A DNA stretch of 64,000 nt. Origin: Kitasatospora azatica KCTC 9699. Its GTDB lineage: Bacteria > Actinomycetota > Actinomycetes > Streptomycetales > Streptomycetaceae. Positions 53,981 through 61,924 of this stretch are shown here, piece by piece. How positions within the stretch are numbered: position 1 is the stretch's first letter; every line of letters starts with the position of its first letter. The position numbers and the translations under genes were made by a program. The notes under the pieces are model-generated. The model was not told the origin of the DNA. It worked only from the letters and a program-made list of their open reading frames with translations, and made no database searches. The stretch is taken from the NCBI RefSeq assembly GCF_000744785.1, contig NZ_JQMO01000003.1, positions 744,001 to 808,000 on the forward strand, given 5' to 3'.

Positions 53981-54660
53981 CCCAGTTCGCGGAAGCCGAG
54001 CGCGGCCGCGACCCGGCGGGAGGCCGGCGGTCGGGCTCGCCACTGCGGGAGCAGCCCGGCGGCCAGGGCGTGGGCGACGGCGGCGGAGGCGGCCGACCGG
54101 GCCAGGCCGCGGGAGCGGTGGTCCGGGTCGGTGAAGACGTTGAGCTGAGCCGCTCCGCCGGGCCAGCGGTGGTAGCCCGCCGCGGCGAGGGCGCGGCCGT
54201 CGTCGAGGACGGCGAAGGTCAGATCGGCGAGGTCGGTCTCGTCCGCCTCGGCCGGAGTGGCCCGGTCCCGCAGGGCACACAGGGCGGGGTGGTCCGGGGC
54301 CAGTTCTTCGGCCCGGTGCTCGTGCGCCGGGCCGAACTCCTCGGGCGCCAGGTAGGCGAGCGTCGCCGGGCCGAGCACCTCGGTCGGCCGGAGCACGGCG
54401 CCGAGCGCCTGCGGGTCGGCGAGGGCCTGCGGGGTGAGGCGGCCGGCCGCCTGGCGGAGCCGCTCGGCGACGGGCTCGGTGGGAGCGGTGACCAGCGCGG
54501 CGCCGCCGAGCAGCACGACGCCGACCCAACCGGGCGGGCAGAGACCGGAGTCGGGCGAGACCAGGACGGTGGGGTTCTCGGCCGGGTAGTCGCTCGGCAC
54601 CTTGGCCAGGCCGGCCCAGAGGCGCTGGGCGCGGGTCAGCAGCTGGTCCTCACTGGGCAC
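53953..54660 (-). CDS. GNAT family acetyltransferase (N-terminal extended)
   Basis: The 235-residue protein has a C-terminal GNAT domain (FAVLDDGRALAAAGYHRW, FTDPDHRSRGLARSAASAAVAHAL) and a longer N-terminal part without clear motifs. Its last residues, AQLSLRLA, are coded inside the 35-bp repeat array. GTG 54660 was chosen; it overlaps the upstream GNAT gene by 11 bases, so the two are probably co-translated. Confidence 0.78.
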   Translation of the reverse strand: MPSEDQLLTRAQRLWAGLAKVPSDYPAENPTVLVSPDSGLCPPGWVGVVLLGGAALVTAPTEPVAERLRQAAGRLTPQALADPQALGAVLRPTEVLGPATLAYLAPEEFGPAHEHRAEELAPDHPALCALRDRATPAEADETDLADLTFAVLDDGRALAAAGYHRWPGGAAQLNVFTDPDHRSRGLARSAASAAVAHALAAGLLPQWRARPPASRRVAAALGFRELGAQLSLRLA

Positions 54661-55081
54661 CGAGCACCATCCACTTCTCCGGTGTCGCCAGCGGCTCGAA
54701 GCCGACCTTGGCGTAAACGCCGTGCGCGTCGTGGGTGGCCAGCATGATCCGGCGCAGGCCGAACGGCGCGAGGTGGTCGCGAACGGCGCCGGCCAGCGCC
54801 TTGCCCAGCCCACGGCCGCGGGCGGCGGGCGCGATGTAGACGTCGCAGAGCCAGGCGAAGGTGGTCCGGTCGGTGACCACGCGGGCGTAGCCGACCTGCG
54901 TGGTGGTGGCCGTGTCGTAGACGCCGAAGTTGAGCGAGTGGGCGATCGCCCGGTCCTGGGTCTCGCGCGGCCGCCCGAGCGCCCAGTAGGCGTCCTCGGA
55001 GAGCCAGCGGTGGACCAGGGCGCGGTCCAGGCGGGCAGGGTCGCTGGAGATCTCGTAGCCGTCAGGAAGCTCACTCGTCAT
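54650..55081 (-). CDS. GNAT family N-acetyltransferase
   Basis: The 143-residue protein has the acetyl-CoA site DVYIAPAARGRGLGKALAGAV and VGYARVVTDRTTFAWLCD, close to the YjgM/ElaA-like small GNATs. ATG 55081 was chosen to fit family length; the ribosome binding site is weak. It is the first of two coupled GNAT genes. Confidence 0.88.
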   Translation of the reverse strand: MTSELPDGYEISSDPARLDRALVHRWLSEDAYWALGRPRETQDRAIAHSLNFGVYDTATTTQVGYARVVTDRTTFAWLCDVYIAPAARGRGLGKALAGAVRDHLAPFGLRRIMLATHDAHGVYAKVGFEPLATPEKWMVLGAQ

Positions 55082-55441
55082 GCCGGGATCCAAGCAGGCG
55101 GAAGCAGGAGCGGGCCAGTGGTTTAGGGGGCGCCCCGAGAGTGCCGTTGGCGCCGACAGTGCCGTTGGCGCCGAGGATGCCGAGTGGAAGGTCGGCGGCG
55201 CGCATCGAGCCACCCCGGCCGGTCCGAACGAGACAGATCGTCAACTGTTCACGTCGGCACTCTTGTCCGGCCATTTTCTACGCGCGTATCCTCGGCCGGT
55301 GTCTACGCGGGTAGCCCTCGGCGTTCACCGTCCCTGGATCGACGACCCGCCTTTCGCTGCCTTGTCCTGCGCTGCCCTGCCGTTCGCTGCCCTGCCGTTC
55401 GCTGCCTGCCTTTCGCCGACTCGCCAAGGAGCCCCGTCCCG
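55082..55441. other. Intergenic region before the secreted nuclease, with short direct repeats
   Basis: No gene is seen in these 360 bases. Direct repeats are present: AGTGCCGTTGGCGCCGA twice around 55139-55176, a TCTACGCGNGTA-type pair around 55275 and 55302, and GCTGCCCTGCCGTTC twice around 55370-55400. GTTCACGTCGG near 55248 and GTTCACCGTCC near 55322 each match the PhoP half-site form GTTCACC, which would fit a phosphate-controlled nuclease, but they are not adjacent as a PHO box requires. Confidence 0.45.
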
Positions 55442-57298
55442 GTGACCACCGCATCCTCCTCGTCCGCCTCCCGCCGGTCCCTGTTGCGTGCGGCGGTGCT
55501 CCCCAGCGCCGTCGTCGCCTCGCTCGTGCTCGCCCCGCTGCCGGCCGCCGTCGCCGCCGTGGCCGGACCGACCGCCCCCGGCACCGTCCGGATCCACGAC
55601 ATCCAGGGCCACACCCGGATATCCCCGCTGGCCGGCCAGACCGTCGAGGGCGTGCCCGGCATCGTCACCGGGGTGCGGACCTACGGCTCCTCCAAGGGCT
55701 TCTGGCTGCAGGACCCGACCCCGGATGCCGACCCGGCCACCAGCGAGGGCGTGTTCGTCTACACCGGCGCCAACCCCACGGTCGCCGTAGGCGATTCGGT
55801 CCTGGTCAGCGGCAAGGTCAGCGAGTACTACCCGGACTTCGCGGGCGGCTCGCAGTCGGTCACCGAACTGTCCAAGCCGGCCGTCACGGTGCTCTCCGCC
55901 GGCAACCCGCTGCCTGCCCCGGTGGTGATCAGCGGCCGCAACGTCCCGGGCCACTACGCCCCGCCGACCGCCGGGTCGATCGAGGCGCTCACCCTGCAGC
56001 CGGAGGAGTACGCGCTGGACTTCTACGAGTCGCTGGAGGGCATGCGGGTCGAGGTCGACAACACCCGGGTGGTCGGTCGGACCGACGCCTACAGCGAACT
56101 GTGGGTGGAGACCGACAAGGGCGACCAGAAGAGCAAGCGCGGTGGCGCACTCTACGAGTCCTACCGGGAGCCCAACTCGGGCCGCCTGCAGATCCAGTCG
56201 CTGGTCCCGCTGGCCCAGCAGCCGTTCCCCAAGGCCAACGTGGGCGACCAGCTGACCGGCGCCACCGTGGGCCCGCTGGACTACAACCAGTACGGCGGCT
56301 ACACCCTGGTGGCCACCCAACTGGGCGCGCTCCAGGACAACCACCTGCAGCGCGAGGTCACCGCGCAGGCGAGCGAGCGCGAGGCGACCATCGCCACCTA
56401 CAACGTGGAGAACCTGGCCCCCGGGGACTCCGCCGCCAAGTACGCCGGCCTGGCCCAGGGGATCGTCACCAACCTGCGCTCCCCCGACGTGGTCACGCTC
56501 GAGGAGATCCAGGACAACAGCGGCGCCACCAACAACGGTGTGGTGGACGCGAGTGCGACCATCGCCAAGTTCGTCGCCGCGATCCAGGCGGCCGGCGGCC
56601 CGGCCTACGACTGGCGCTCGATCAACCCGGTGGACGGCATGGACGGCGGCCAGCCCGGCGGCAACATCCGCCAGGTCTTCCTCTTCAACCCGCAGCGGAT
56701 CTCCTTCACCGACATCCCGGGCGGCGACTCGACCACCGCCGTGGACGTCACCGGCACCGGCGAGGCCACCTCGCTGACCGCCTCGCCCGGCCGGATCGAC
56801 CCGGCCAACCCGGCCTGGAACGCCAGCCGCAAGCCGTTGGTGGGGCAGTTCGACTTCCGCGGCCACAAGCTCTTCGTGATCGCCAACCACTTCGACGCCA
56901 AGCTCGGCGACCAGGGCATCGACAGCCGGTTCCAGCCACCGGCCCGCGGCTCCGAGGTGCAGCGGGTCCAGCAGGCCACCATCGAGCAGGCGTTCATGGC
57001 CAAGCTGCTGGCCGCCGACCCGCAGGCCCAGGTGGTCTCGCTCGGCGACTTCAACGACTACCAGTTCTCACCGGCGCTGGCCACCCTGACCGAGGACGGC
57101 GTGCTGCGCGACCTGGTGGACGAACTGCCCGAGACCGAGCAGTACTCCTACGTCTACCAGGGCAACTCCCAGGTGCTGGACCACATTCTGGTCAGCCCCG
57201 AGGTGGGCAGCGCCAAGTACGACGTGGTGCACATCAACAGCGAGTTCGCGGTGCAGTCCAGCGACCACGACCCGCAGGTGGTCCGGATCCGACCGTGA
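55442..57298 (+). CDS. Secreted endonuclease/exonuclease/phosphatase family nuclease (ExeM-like)
   Basis: The 618-residue protein has a twin-arginine-like or Sec signal (RRSLLRAAVLPSAVVASLVL). An OB-fold lamin-tail or nucleic-acid-binding-like N-terminal part follows (GIVTGVRTYGSSKGFWLQDP, ~45-170). The EEP nuclease domain runs from about 320: ATIATYNVENLAPGD, VVTLEEIQDNSG, FVIANHFDAKLGD, VVSLGDFNDY and SSDHDPQVV hold the metal-binding Glu, Asp and His. It should degrade extracellular DNA or RNA for phosphate. GTG 55442 has AAGGAG 9 bases upstream. Confidence 0.92.
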   Translation: MTTASSSSASRRSLLRAAVLPSAVVASLVLAPLPAAVAAVAGPTAPGTVRIHDIQGHTRISPLAGQTVEGVPGIVTGVRTYGSSKGFWLQDPTPDADPATSEGVFVYTGANPTVAVGDSVLVSGKVSEYYPDFAGGSQSVTELSKPAVTVLSAGNPLPAPVVISGRNVPGHYAPPTAGSIEALTLQPEEYALDFYESLEGMRVEVDNTRVVGRTDAYSELWVETDKGDQKSKRGGALYESYREPNSGRLQIQSLVPLAQQPFPKANVGDQLTGATVGPLDYNQYGGYTLVATQLGALQDNHLQREVTAQASEREATIATYNVENLAPGDSAAKYAGLAQGIVTNLRSPDVVTLEEIQDNSGATNNGVVDASATIAKFVAAIQAAGGPAYDWRSINPVDGMDGGQPGGNIRQVFLFNPQRISFTDIPGGDSTTAVDVTGTGEATSLTASPGRIDPANPAWNASRKPLVGQFDFRGHKLFVIANHFDAKLGDQGIDSRFQPPARGSEVQRVQQATIEQAFMAKLLAADPQAQVVSLGDFNDYQFSPALATLTEDGVLRDLVDELPETEQYSYVYQGNSQVLDHILVSPEVGSAKYDVVHINSEFAVQSSDHDPQVVRIRP

Positions 57299-57318
57299 GC
57301 CGTGTGGTGCTGTGCCGC

Positions 57319-58491
57319 TCAGACCTCGGCGTCCGGGCGGTACAGCACCACCGTGGTCATGTCGTCCTTGAGGCTCGGCGCCCACCGGGTGACGTCCGCC
57401 TCGACGAAGGCGGCCACCTCGGCGGGCTCCGGGAGCTTCGGACCGCTGAACCGGGCGGTCAGCCGCGCGGCCAGCGGATAGAAGAGGCCCGCGTCGTTCG
57501 CAGCCTCGGTGACACCGTCGGAGTAGGCGATCAGCAACCGGCCCGCCGGCAGCGGTCGCAGCACCTCGCCATCGGCCCCGCCGGCCTCCGGTGCCGCCAA
57601 CTCGCCCAGGCCCAGCGGCAGTCCGAACGGCACCTCGATCGGCTCGGCGCCGTCCGGTCCGAGCAGCAGCACCGGCGGGTGGCCCCGGTTGAGCATCCGC
57701 ACCCGGCCCGGCTCGGCCGGGAACTCCAACAGTGCCGCAGTGACGAAGAGTTCGGAATCCCCGGTGCCGGCGACCTCCAACTCCAAGGCCCGTTCGATCC
57801 GGCCCGCGACGGCCGACAGGCTCTCCTGGACCTGGGCCGCCTCGCGGAAGGTGGACAGCACGGTGGCGACCGTGGCGACCGCGCCGATGCCCTTGCCCCG
57901 TACATCGCCGACGATCACTCGGACCCCGTGCGAGGTCTGCTGGGCGCTGTACAGGTCGCCGCCGACCAGCGCCTCCGCGTCGGCCGCGTGGTAGAAGCCG
58001 GCCAACCGCACCGGACCGAGCCGGCTCGGCACCGCCCGCAACAGGGCCCGTTGCGCCGCCTCGGCCACCGCTCTGACCTGGTGCAGGCGGCGCTGGATGC
58101 GCGCGCGGGCGATGGCGAACGCGATCGCCAGGCCGACCACCAGGACGAGCGACCCCACGTCGACTCCGCTGCGCGGATCGCCGGTCGGACCCAGTTCGTT
58201 GGCCAGCCAGAGCCCGACCATCGCGGCGACGCTGACCACCCCGACCACCACCGTCCAACCGGGACGGTAGAGCAGGGCGGCCAGCGGCACCGCAGCGCTC
58301 ATCAGCGAGCTGTAGGAGTAGTCGGCCGGTGTTCCGACCTCCAGTGCCACCGCGGCGGCGATCAGCAGCCACGGCAGCGGCAACACCCAGCGCGGGGCCC
58401 ACGTACCGTCCGAGTCGGCCGCCGGCTGCGCGGTGATGTCCCCGCTCGGCGACGGGACCGGCCTGGCTTGCAGCGGGTTGGCACTGGACAC
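57319..58491 (-). CDS. Membrane-bound PP2C/SpoIIE-type serine phosphatase
   Basis: The 390-residue protein has about four membrane segments in residues 35-130, a helical linker and a SpoIIE-type phosphatase domain. Metal motifs are visible: ALVGGDLYSA, VIVGDVRGKGIGAVA and LLIAYSDGVTEAAND, then DDMTTVVLYR. Such proteins dephosphorylate anti-anti-sigma factors and so control alternative sigma factors. It starts at GTG 58491. No sigma-factor partner lies beside it. Confidence 0.93.
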   Translation of the reverse strand: MSSANPLQARPVPSPSGDITAQPAADSDGTWAPRWVLPLPWLLIAAAVALEVGTPADYSYSSLMSAAVPLAALLYRPGWTVVVGVVSVAAMVGLWLANELGPTGDPRSGVDVGSLVLVVGLAIAFAIARARIQRRLHQVRAVAEAAQRALLRAVPSRLGPVRLAGFYHAADAEALVGGDLYSAQQTSHGVRVIVGDVRGKGIGAVATVATVLSTFREAAQVQESLSAVAGRIERALELEVAGTGDSELFVTAALLEFPAEPGRVRMLNRGHPPVLLLGPDGAEPIEVPFGLPLGLGELAAPEAGGADGEVLRPLPAGRLLIAYSDGVTEAANDAGLFYPLAARLTARFSGPKLPEPAEVAAFVEADVTRWAPSLKDDMTTVVLYRPDAEV

Positions 58492-58580
58492 CGGCCCATG
58501 CTGCGGGCGGCCGGGGCCACAGACCGCGCCGCCGCTCCGTCAGGGCGGTCGCACCACTCCGATGGCGTACGTCAGGCGTT

Positions 58581-58627
58581 CCCACTCCGCCCAGGAGCGC
58601 CCACTCCGTTCAGGCGCTCCCACTCCG
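58581..58627. repeat. Short 19-base spaced repeats of CCCACTCCG
   Basis: CCCACTCCG is found at 58581-58589, 58600-58608 and 58619-58627, in the gap after the sugar-binding protein gene. Copies are not identical in their spacers. Confidence 0.5.
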
Positions 58628-58647
58628 CTCAGCAGCACTTCACTGCC

Positions 58648-59664
58648 TCAGGAGCACTTCACTCCGGACGAGGTCCAGTTCGTCGGGTCGACCATGGTGG
58701 TCGGCGCGAACGCCTCCTGCGGGAACTCCTTTCCGTCCTGCAGGAGGTCGACCATGGTCTGCACCGCCAGCGCCCCTACGTCGCTGCCGTTGATGAACAG
58801 CGCCGCCCGCATCCCGCTGGGTTTGCCGGCGGCCCAGTCCTTGCAGGCCAGGTAGGCGCCCAGGCCGACGCCGATCACGTTCTCGGCGCCGATCCCGGCC
58901 TGCTGCGCCGCCGCGATCCCACCCTGCACGTTCTCGTCGTTGCAGCCCCAGACCACCCAGTGCTTGACCGCCGGGTTGGCGGACAGCGCCGCGGCGATCC
59001 GGGTCTGCGCGCCGGCCACGGTGTTGTCGGTCGGCACGTCGATGGTCCGCACCTGGCCGACCGCCTCGAAGAACGCCTCGTCCGCCGCCTTCACCCGGTC
59101 GCCGCAGACCGTGACGTCCTGCTTCCAGGCCGAGACGATCCGGGTGTCGGCGGCGTTCCAGCCGGCCTTCTTGAACTCCTCGGCCGCCCGCTTGCCGACC
59201 TGGGTGCCCAACTGCTCGCCACTGAAGCCGACTCGCGGCACCAAGTTCTGCTGCGCGCAGACCACCGGGTCCCCGCTGACCGTGCAGACCTGGTCGTCGG
59301 AGCTGAGCAGTGCGACCTTGGCCTCCTTCGCGGCCTGCACCAGCTGCGGTCCGACGGCCGGGTCCGGCACCACCACGATCAGGCCGTTGCTCCGCTGGGC
59401 GATCGCGCCCTGCGCCTCGCTGACCGTCCGGTTGGCATCACTGCCCAGGTTGACCACCGTCAGCTCCACCCCGAGTTGCGCGGCCCGGGCCTTCGCCCCG
59501 GCCGCCTCGGCGATGAAGTACTGCTGGTCGCCCTGCTTCTGCAGATAGGTGATGAGGATCCGACCGTCGGCCGTGGGCGGCTCGGGCGCGGTGGAGCAGG
59601 CCGTCAGCCCCAGGGCGAGCAGCAGGCCGGCGGCGAGGACGGCGGGGGCGGGTGCGGTGCGCAT
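58648..59664 (-). CDS. Sugar ABC transporter substrate-binding lipoprotein
   Basis: The 338-residue protein has a lipoprotein signal (AAGLLLALGLTACSTAP, lipobox LTAC) and a periplasmic-binding fold of the ribose/arabinose type: LITYLQKQGDQQYF at the start, LGVELTVVNLGSDANRTVSE, LIVVVPDPAVGPQLV and WVVWGCNDENVQGGIAAAQ. It should bind a sugar outside the membrane for uptake. No permease or ATPase genes are visible beside it. ATG 59664 shares one base with the stop of the alpha-galactosidase gene (TGATG), so the two are translationally coupled. Confidence 0.9.
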   Translation of the reverse strand: MRTAPAPAVLAAGLLLALGLTACSTAPEPPTADGRILITYLQKQGDQQYFIAEAAGAKARAAQLGVELTVVNLGSDANRTVSEAQGAIAQRSNGLIVVVPDPAVGPQLVQAAKEAKVALLSSDDQVCTVSGDPVVCAQQNLVPRVGFSGEQLGTQVGKRAAEEFKKAGWNAADTRIVSAWKQDVTVCGDRVKAADEAFFEAVGQVRTIDVPTDNTVAGAQTRIAAALSANPAVKHWVVWGCNDENVQGGIAAAQQAGIGAENVIGVGLGAYLACKDWAAGKPSGMRAALFINGSDVGALAVQTMVDLLQDGKEFPQEAFAPTTMVDPTNWTSSGVKCS

Positions 59665-61742
59665 CAGGAGACGGTGGTCCAGTTCTGGCCCGACACCGTC
59701 GAGTTGGCCGAGTTGGTGACCACCGTCGAGCCCGCCGCCGAGCCCCTGACGTCCAGCACCAGACCGCTGCCCACATTGGTGATGGTCAGCGCGCCGGTCG
59801 AGGTGTTCTGCACCACCCGCCACTTCTGCCAGGCGTTGTTCGGGTCCCAGCTGCTCTGGACCGTGACCGCGTCGCCCGGGTTGGCCGGGCCGGCGAGGGT
59901 GGTGTGGATCTGGGTGCCGGTGTAGCAGTTGTCGGTGATGTGGACCGTGCCGTCGGGGTTCGCGGCGAAGTTCCACTGCTCCGAGGTGTGCGTGTTCCAC
60001 CAGGTGTTGATGTCCGCGGCGCCGCCCGCAGCGGCGCTGCAAGTGCCCAGCACCTCAAGGACGTTGCCGTTGGTGCCGCCGGCCGCGAGGCTGTGGTACC
60101 TGCCGTCGTTCACGATGCCGGCGGGGACGGTGGTCGCCAGCGGGGTCAGGCGGTACATCGCGATCCCGTGCGGCGCCACCCAGTTGCCGCCCACGGTGCC
60201 GGTGAACTGGCCGGTGGCACCGCTCCACAACTCCTTGTAGCTGTAACCGGAGCCACCGAGGTTCAGCGCGCCGAGGCTGGTGGAGATGGTCTGCCAGTTG
60301 TTCGGGTCCTGGTTGACCAGCAGCACGGCGGTGTCACCGTTGGCCAGTTGACGCTTGAGGACGACCGGCGCGGTCTGCGAGTTGGGTGCGCTGCCGACCA
60401 GGGTGGCGGGCTTGGCCAGGCTGTCCTGGTCCACCGCGATCACATCGGTGTTCTTGTAGATCGCCAGGCTGGAGGCGTTGATGCCGGTGGAGAAGGTGTA
60501 GCCGCTGACGGTGGTCTGCGAGTCGGCGGTGCTGCGGAAGTCGGCGCCCGAGATCAGCGGGGAGGCCATCATCGACAGGATCGACATCTCGCTGCGCGAC
60601 TCGTCGTCGGTCATCGACTTGTGGCAGGTGCAGTTGTCGGTGACCCCGTAGATGCCCCAGGTGTAGTTCCACCCAGCGAACATCATGTCCATGTCGTTCC
60701 AGCTGCCCGGACGGACGTTGCCCGGGTATTGCAGCGCGGTCTGCAACTGCTGCCCGTACAGCACGCCGTTCAGGTCGCTGCCGCGGTCGCCGCCGATCCG
60801 GCACAGGTTGGCGACCTGGCCGCACCACACCCCGGTGGGCGCGTAGCCGGGAGCCTGGTACTGCGGAGTGCCGGCCGCGAGGATCTTCGGGTCGGTGCGA
60901 GCCGGGTCGTTGGCGTTCAGCAGGTACGGCACACCGGTGTGCACCGGCTGCGCCGAGACGCTCAGCGCCACCTTCGGCTTGCCCTGGGCGGCGGAGGCCG
61001 CGTCCAAGGCGCGCTGGAAGGTCTGCACCCGGGCGTACATGGACTGGGTGAGCTCCTTGCCCTCGCCCTGGGTGTAGTAGTTGTGGCCGTCCGGGCCGAT
61101 GATCTGCGGGCCGTAGGGGCAGTCGTCGTACTTGACGAAGTCGACGCCCCAGGAGACGAAGTCGTTGGCGTCGATGGTCTCGTGGCCCAGGCTGCCGGGG
61201 TGGCTCTGGCAGGTGGTGTAGGTGTCGGTGCCGTAGAGCCCGAGCTTCATGCCCTTGCTGTGGGCGTACCAGGACAGGTACTGGATCCCGTTGAGCGTCT
61301 GCCCGTTGACGACCTGGGACGGGAAGCTGCTGTTCGGGATCAGGTGACCGGAGGTCGGGTCGTTGCCGGTGCCGTCGAGTCCGAGGACCGGGTTGCCGTT
61401 GTTGTCGTACAGCTGCATCGCGTTGTCGGCGGTCTTCACCAGGTCGGTGGTCTGCCCGGTGCGGTGCCAGAGCGACCAGCCGTCGTCGATGGTGACGGTG
61501 TTGTAGCCGGCCGCCACCAGGCCGTTGGCCGACATGAAGTCGATGGTCTGCTTGACCTGCTGCTCGGTCACCGCGGTCCCGAGGCTGTTCCAGGAGTTCC
61601 AGCCCATGGGCGGGGTGAGGGCGGTGCCGTTGTCGAGGGCGGCGGCCGGGGCGGCGGTGCTCAGTGTGAGGGCGCCGAGACCGGAGGCGGCCAGGGCCAA
61701 CGCGGCGAGGCCGCTGGAGAGACGGTTGAGCGAAACGCGCAT
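59664..61742 (-). CDS. Secreted alpha-galactosidase (GH27) with C-terminal ricin-type lectin domain
   Basis: The 692-residue protein has a signal peptide (residues ~1-35, ending AAPAAALD). The GH27 barrel starts PPMGWNSWNSLG, with nucleophile Asp in WGVDFVKYDDCPYG and PGSWNDMDMMFAG further on. After the beta-domain (residues ~400-530) comes a ricin B-type lectin (~550-692; SGQNWTTV end, with QxW-type motifs). It splits alpha-1,6-linked galactose from oligosaccharides or galactomannan outside the cell. Coupled to the sugar-binding lipoprotein, so the released sugar is probably imported. Confidence 0.95.
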   Translation of the reverse strand: MRVSLNRLSSGLAALALAASGLGALTLSTAAPAAALDNGTALTPPMGWNSWNSLGTAVTEQQVKQTIDFMSANGLVAAGYNTVTIDDGWSLWHRTGQTTDLVKTADNAMQLYDNNGNPVLGLDGTGNDPTSGHLIPNSSFPSQVVNGQTLNGIQYLSWYAHSKGMKLGLYGTDTYTTCQSHPGSLGHETIDANDFVSWGVDFVKYDDCPYGPQIIGPDGHNYYTQGEGKELTQSMYARVQTFQRALDAASAAQGKPKVALSVSAQPVHTGVPYLLNANDPARTDPKILAAGTPQYQAPGYAPTGVWCGQVANLCRIGGDRGSDLNGVLYGQQLQTALQYPGNVRPGSWNDMDMMFAGWNYTWGIYGVTDNCTCHKSMTDDESRSEMSILSMMASPLISGADFRSTADSQTTVSGYTFSTGINASSLAIYKNTDVIAVDQDSLAKPATLVGSAPNSQTAPVVLKRQLANGDTAVLLVNQDPNNWQTISTSLGALNLGGSGYSYKELWSGATGQFTGTVGGNWVAPHGIAMYRLTPLATTVPAGIVNDGRYHSLAAGGTNGNVLEVLGTCSAAAGGAADINTWWNTHTSEQWNFAANPDGTVHITDNCYTGTQIHTTLAGPANPGDAVTVQSSWDPNNAWQKWRVVQNTSTGALTITNVGSGLVLDVRGSAAGSTVVTNSANSTVSGQNWTTVS

Positions 61743-61765
61743 GGGGGCTCCTCGGGGGCGCGCGA

Positions 61766-61830
61766 GTGGGTGGGTGGGGTGATGGGTGGGGGTGGATGGG
61801 TGGGGTGGGGTGGGGCGGTGGGGCGGTGGG
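61766..61830 (+). other. G-rich tract with quadruplex-forming potential
   Basis: The plus strand has many runs of three to five G in a GGGTGG-like pattern, right before (in minus direction, upstream of) the alpha-galactosidase start. Four or more G-runs with short loops are enough for a G-quadruplex. On the mRNA of the gene the sequence is C-rich. Confidence 0.55.
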
Positions 61831-61834
61831 GCGC

Positions 61835-61871
61835 TGACTAAGCGCTCGGTCAGCGAGCGAGCGCTTAGTCA
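61835..61871. terminator. Strong hairpin after the secreted-protein gene
   Basis: TGACTAAGCGCTCG (61835-61848) and CGAGCGCTTAGTCA (61858-61871) are perfect 14-base arms with a 9-base loop. It lies about 55 bases after the stop of the minus-strand gene at 61925. Related GCGCT/AGTCA pieces are scattered in 61880-61930. Confidence 0.8.
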
Positions 61872-61924
61872 GCAACGAACAGGCACAAAGGCGGTGAGCG
61901 AGCACTCAGTCAGTAAGCAAGCGC

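Noticed and set aside
55248..55332. PHO box upstream of the secreted nuclease
   Set aside because: Two GTTCAC-type half-sites exist, but they are about 75 bases apart and not in the adjacent 11-base direct repeat that PhoP needs.
56101..59925. Long plus-strand frame across the nuclease, phosphatase and binding-protein genes
   Set aside because: It crosses three genes with clear domains in other frames and has Arg/Gln-rich shadow composition.
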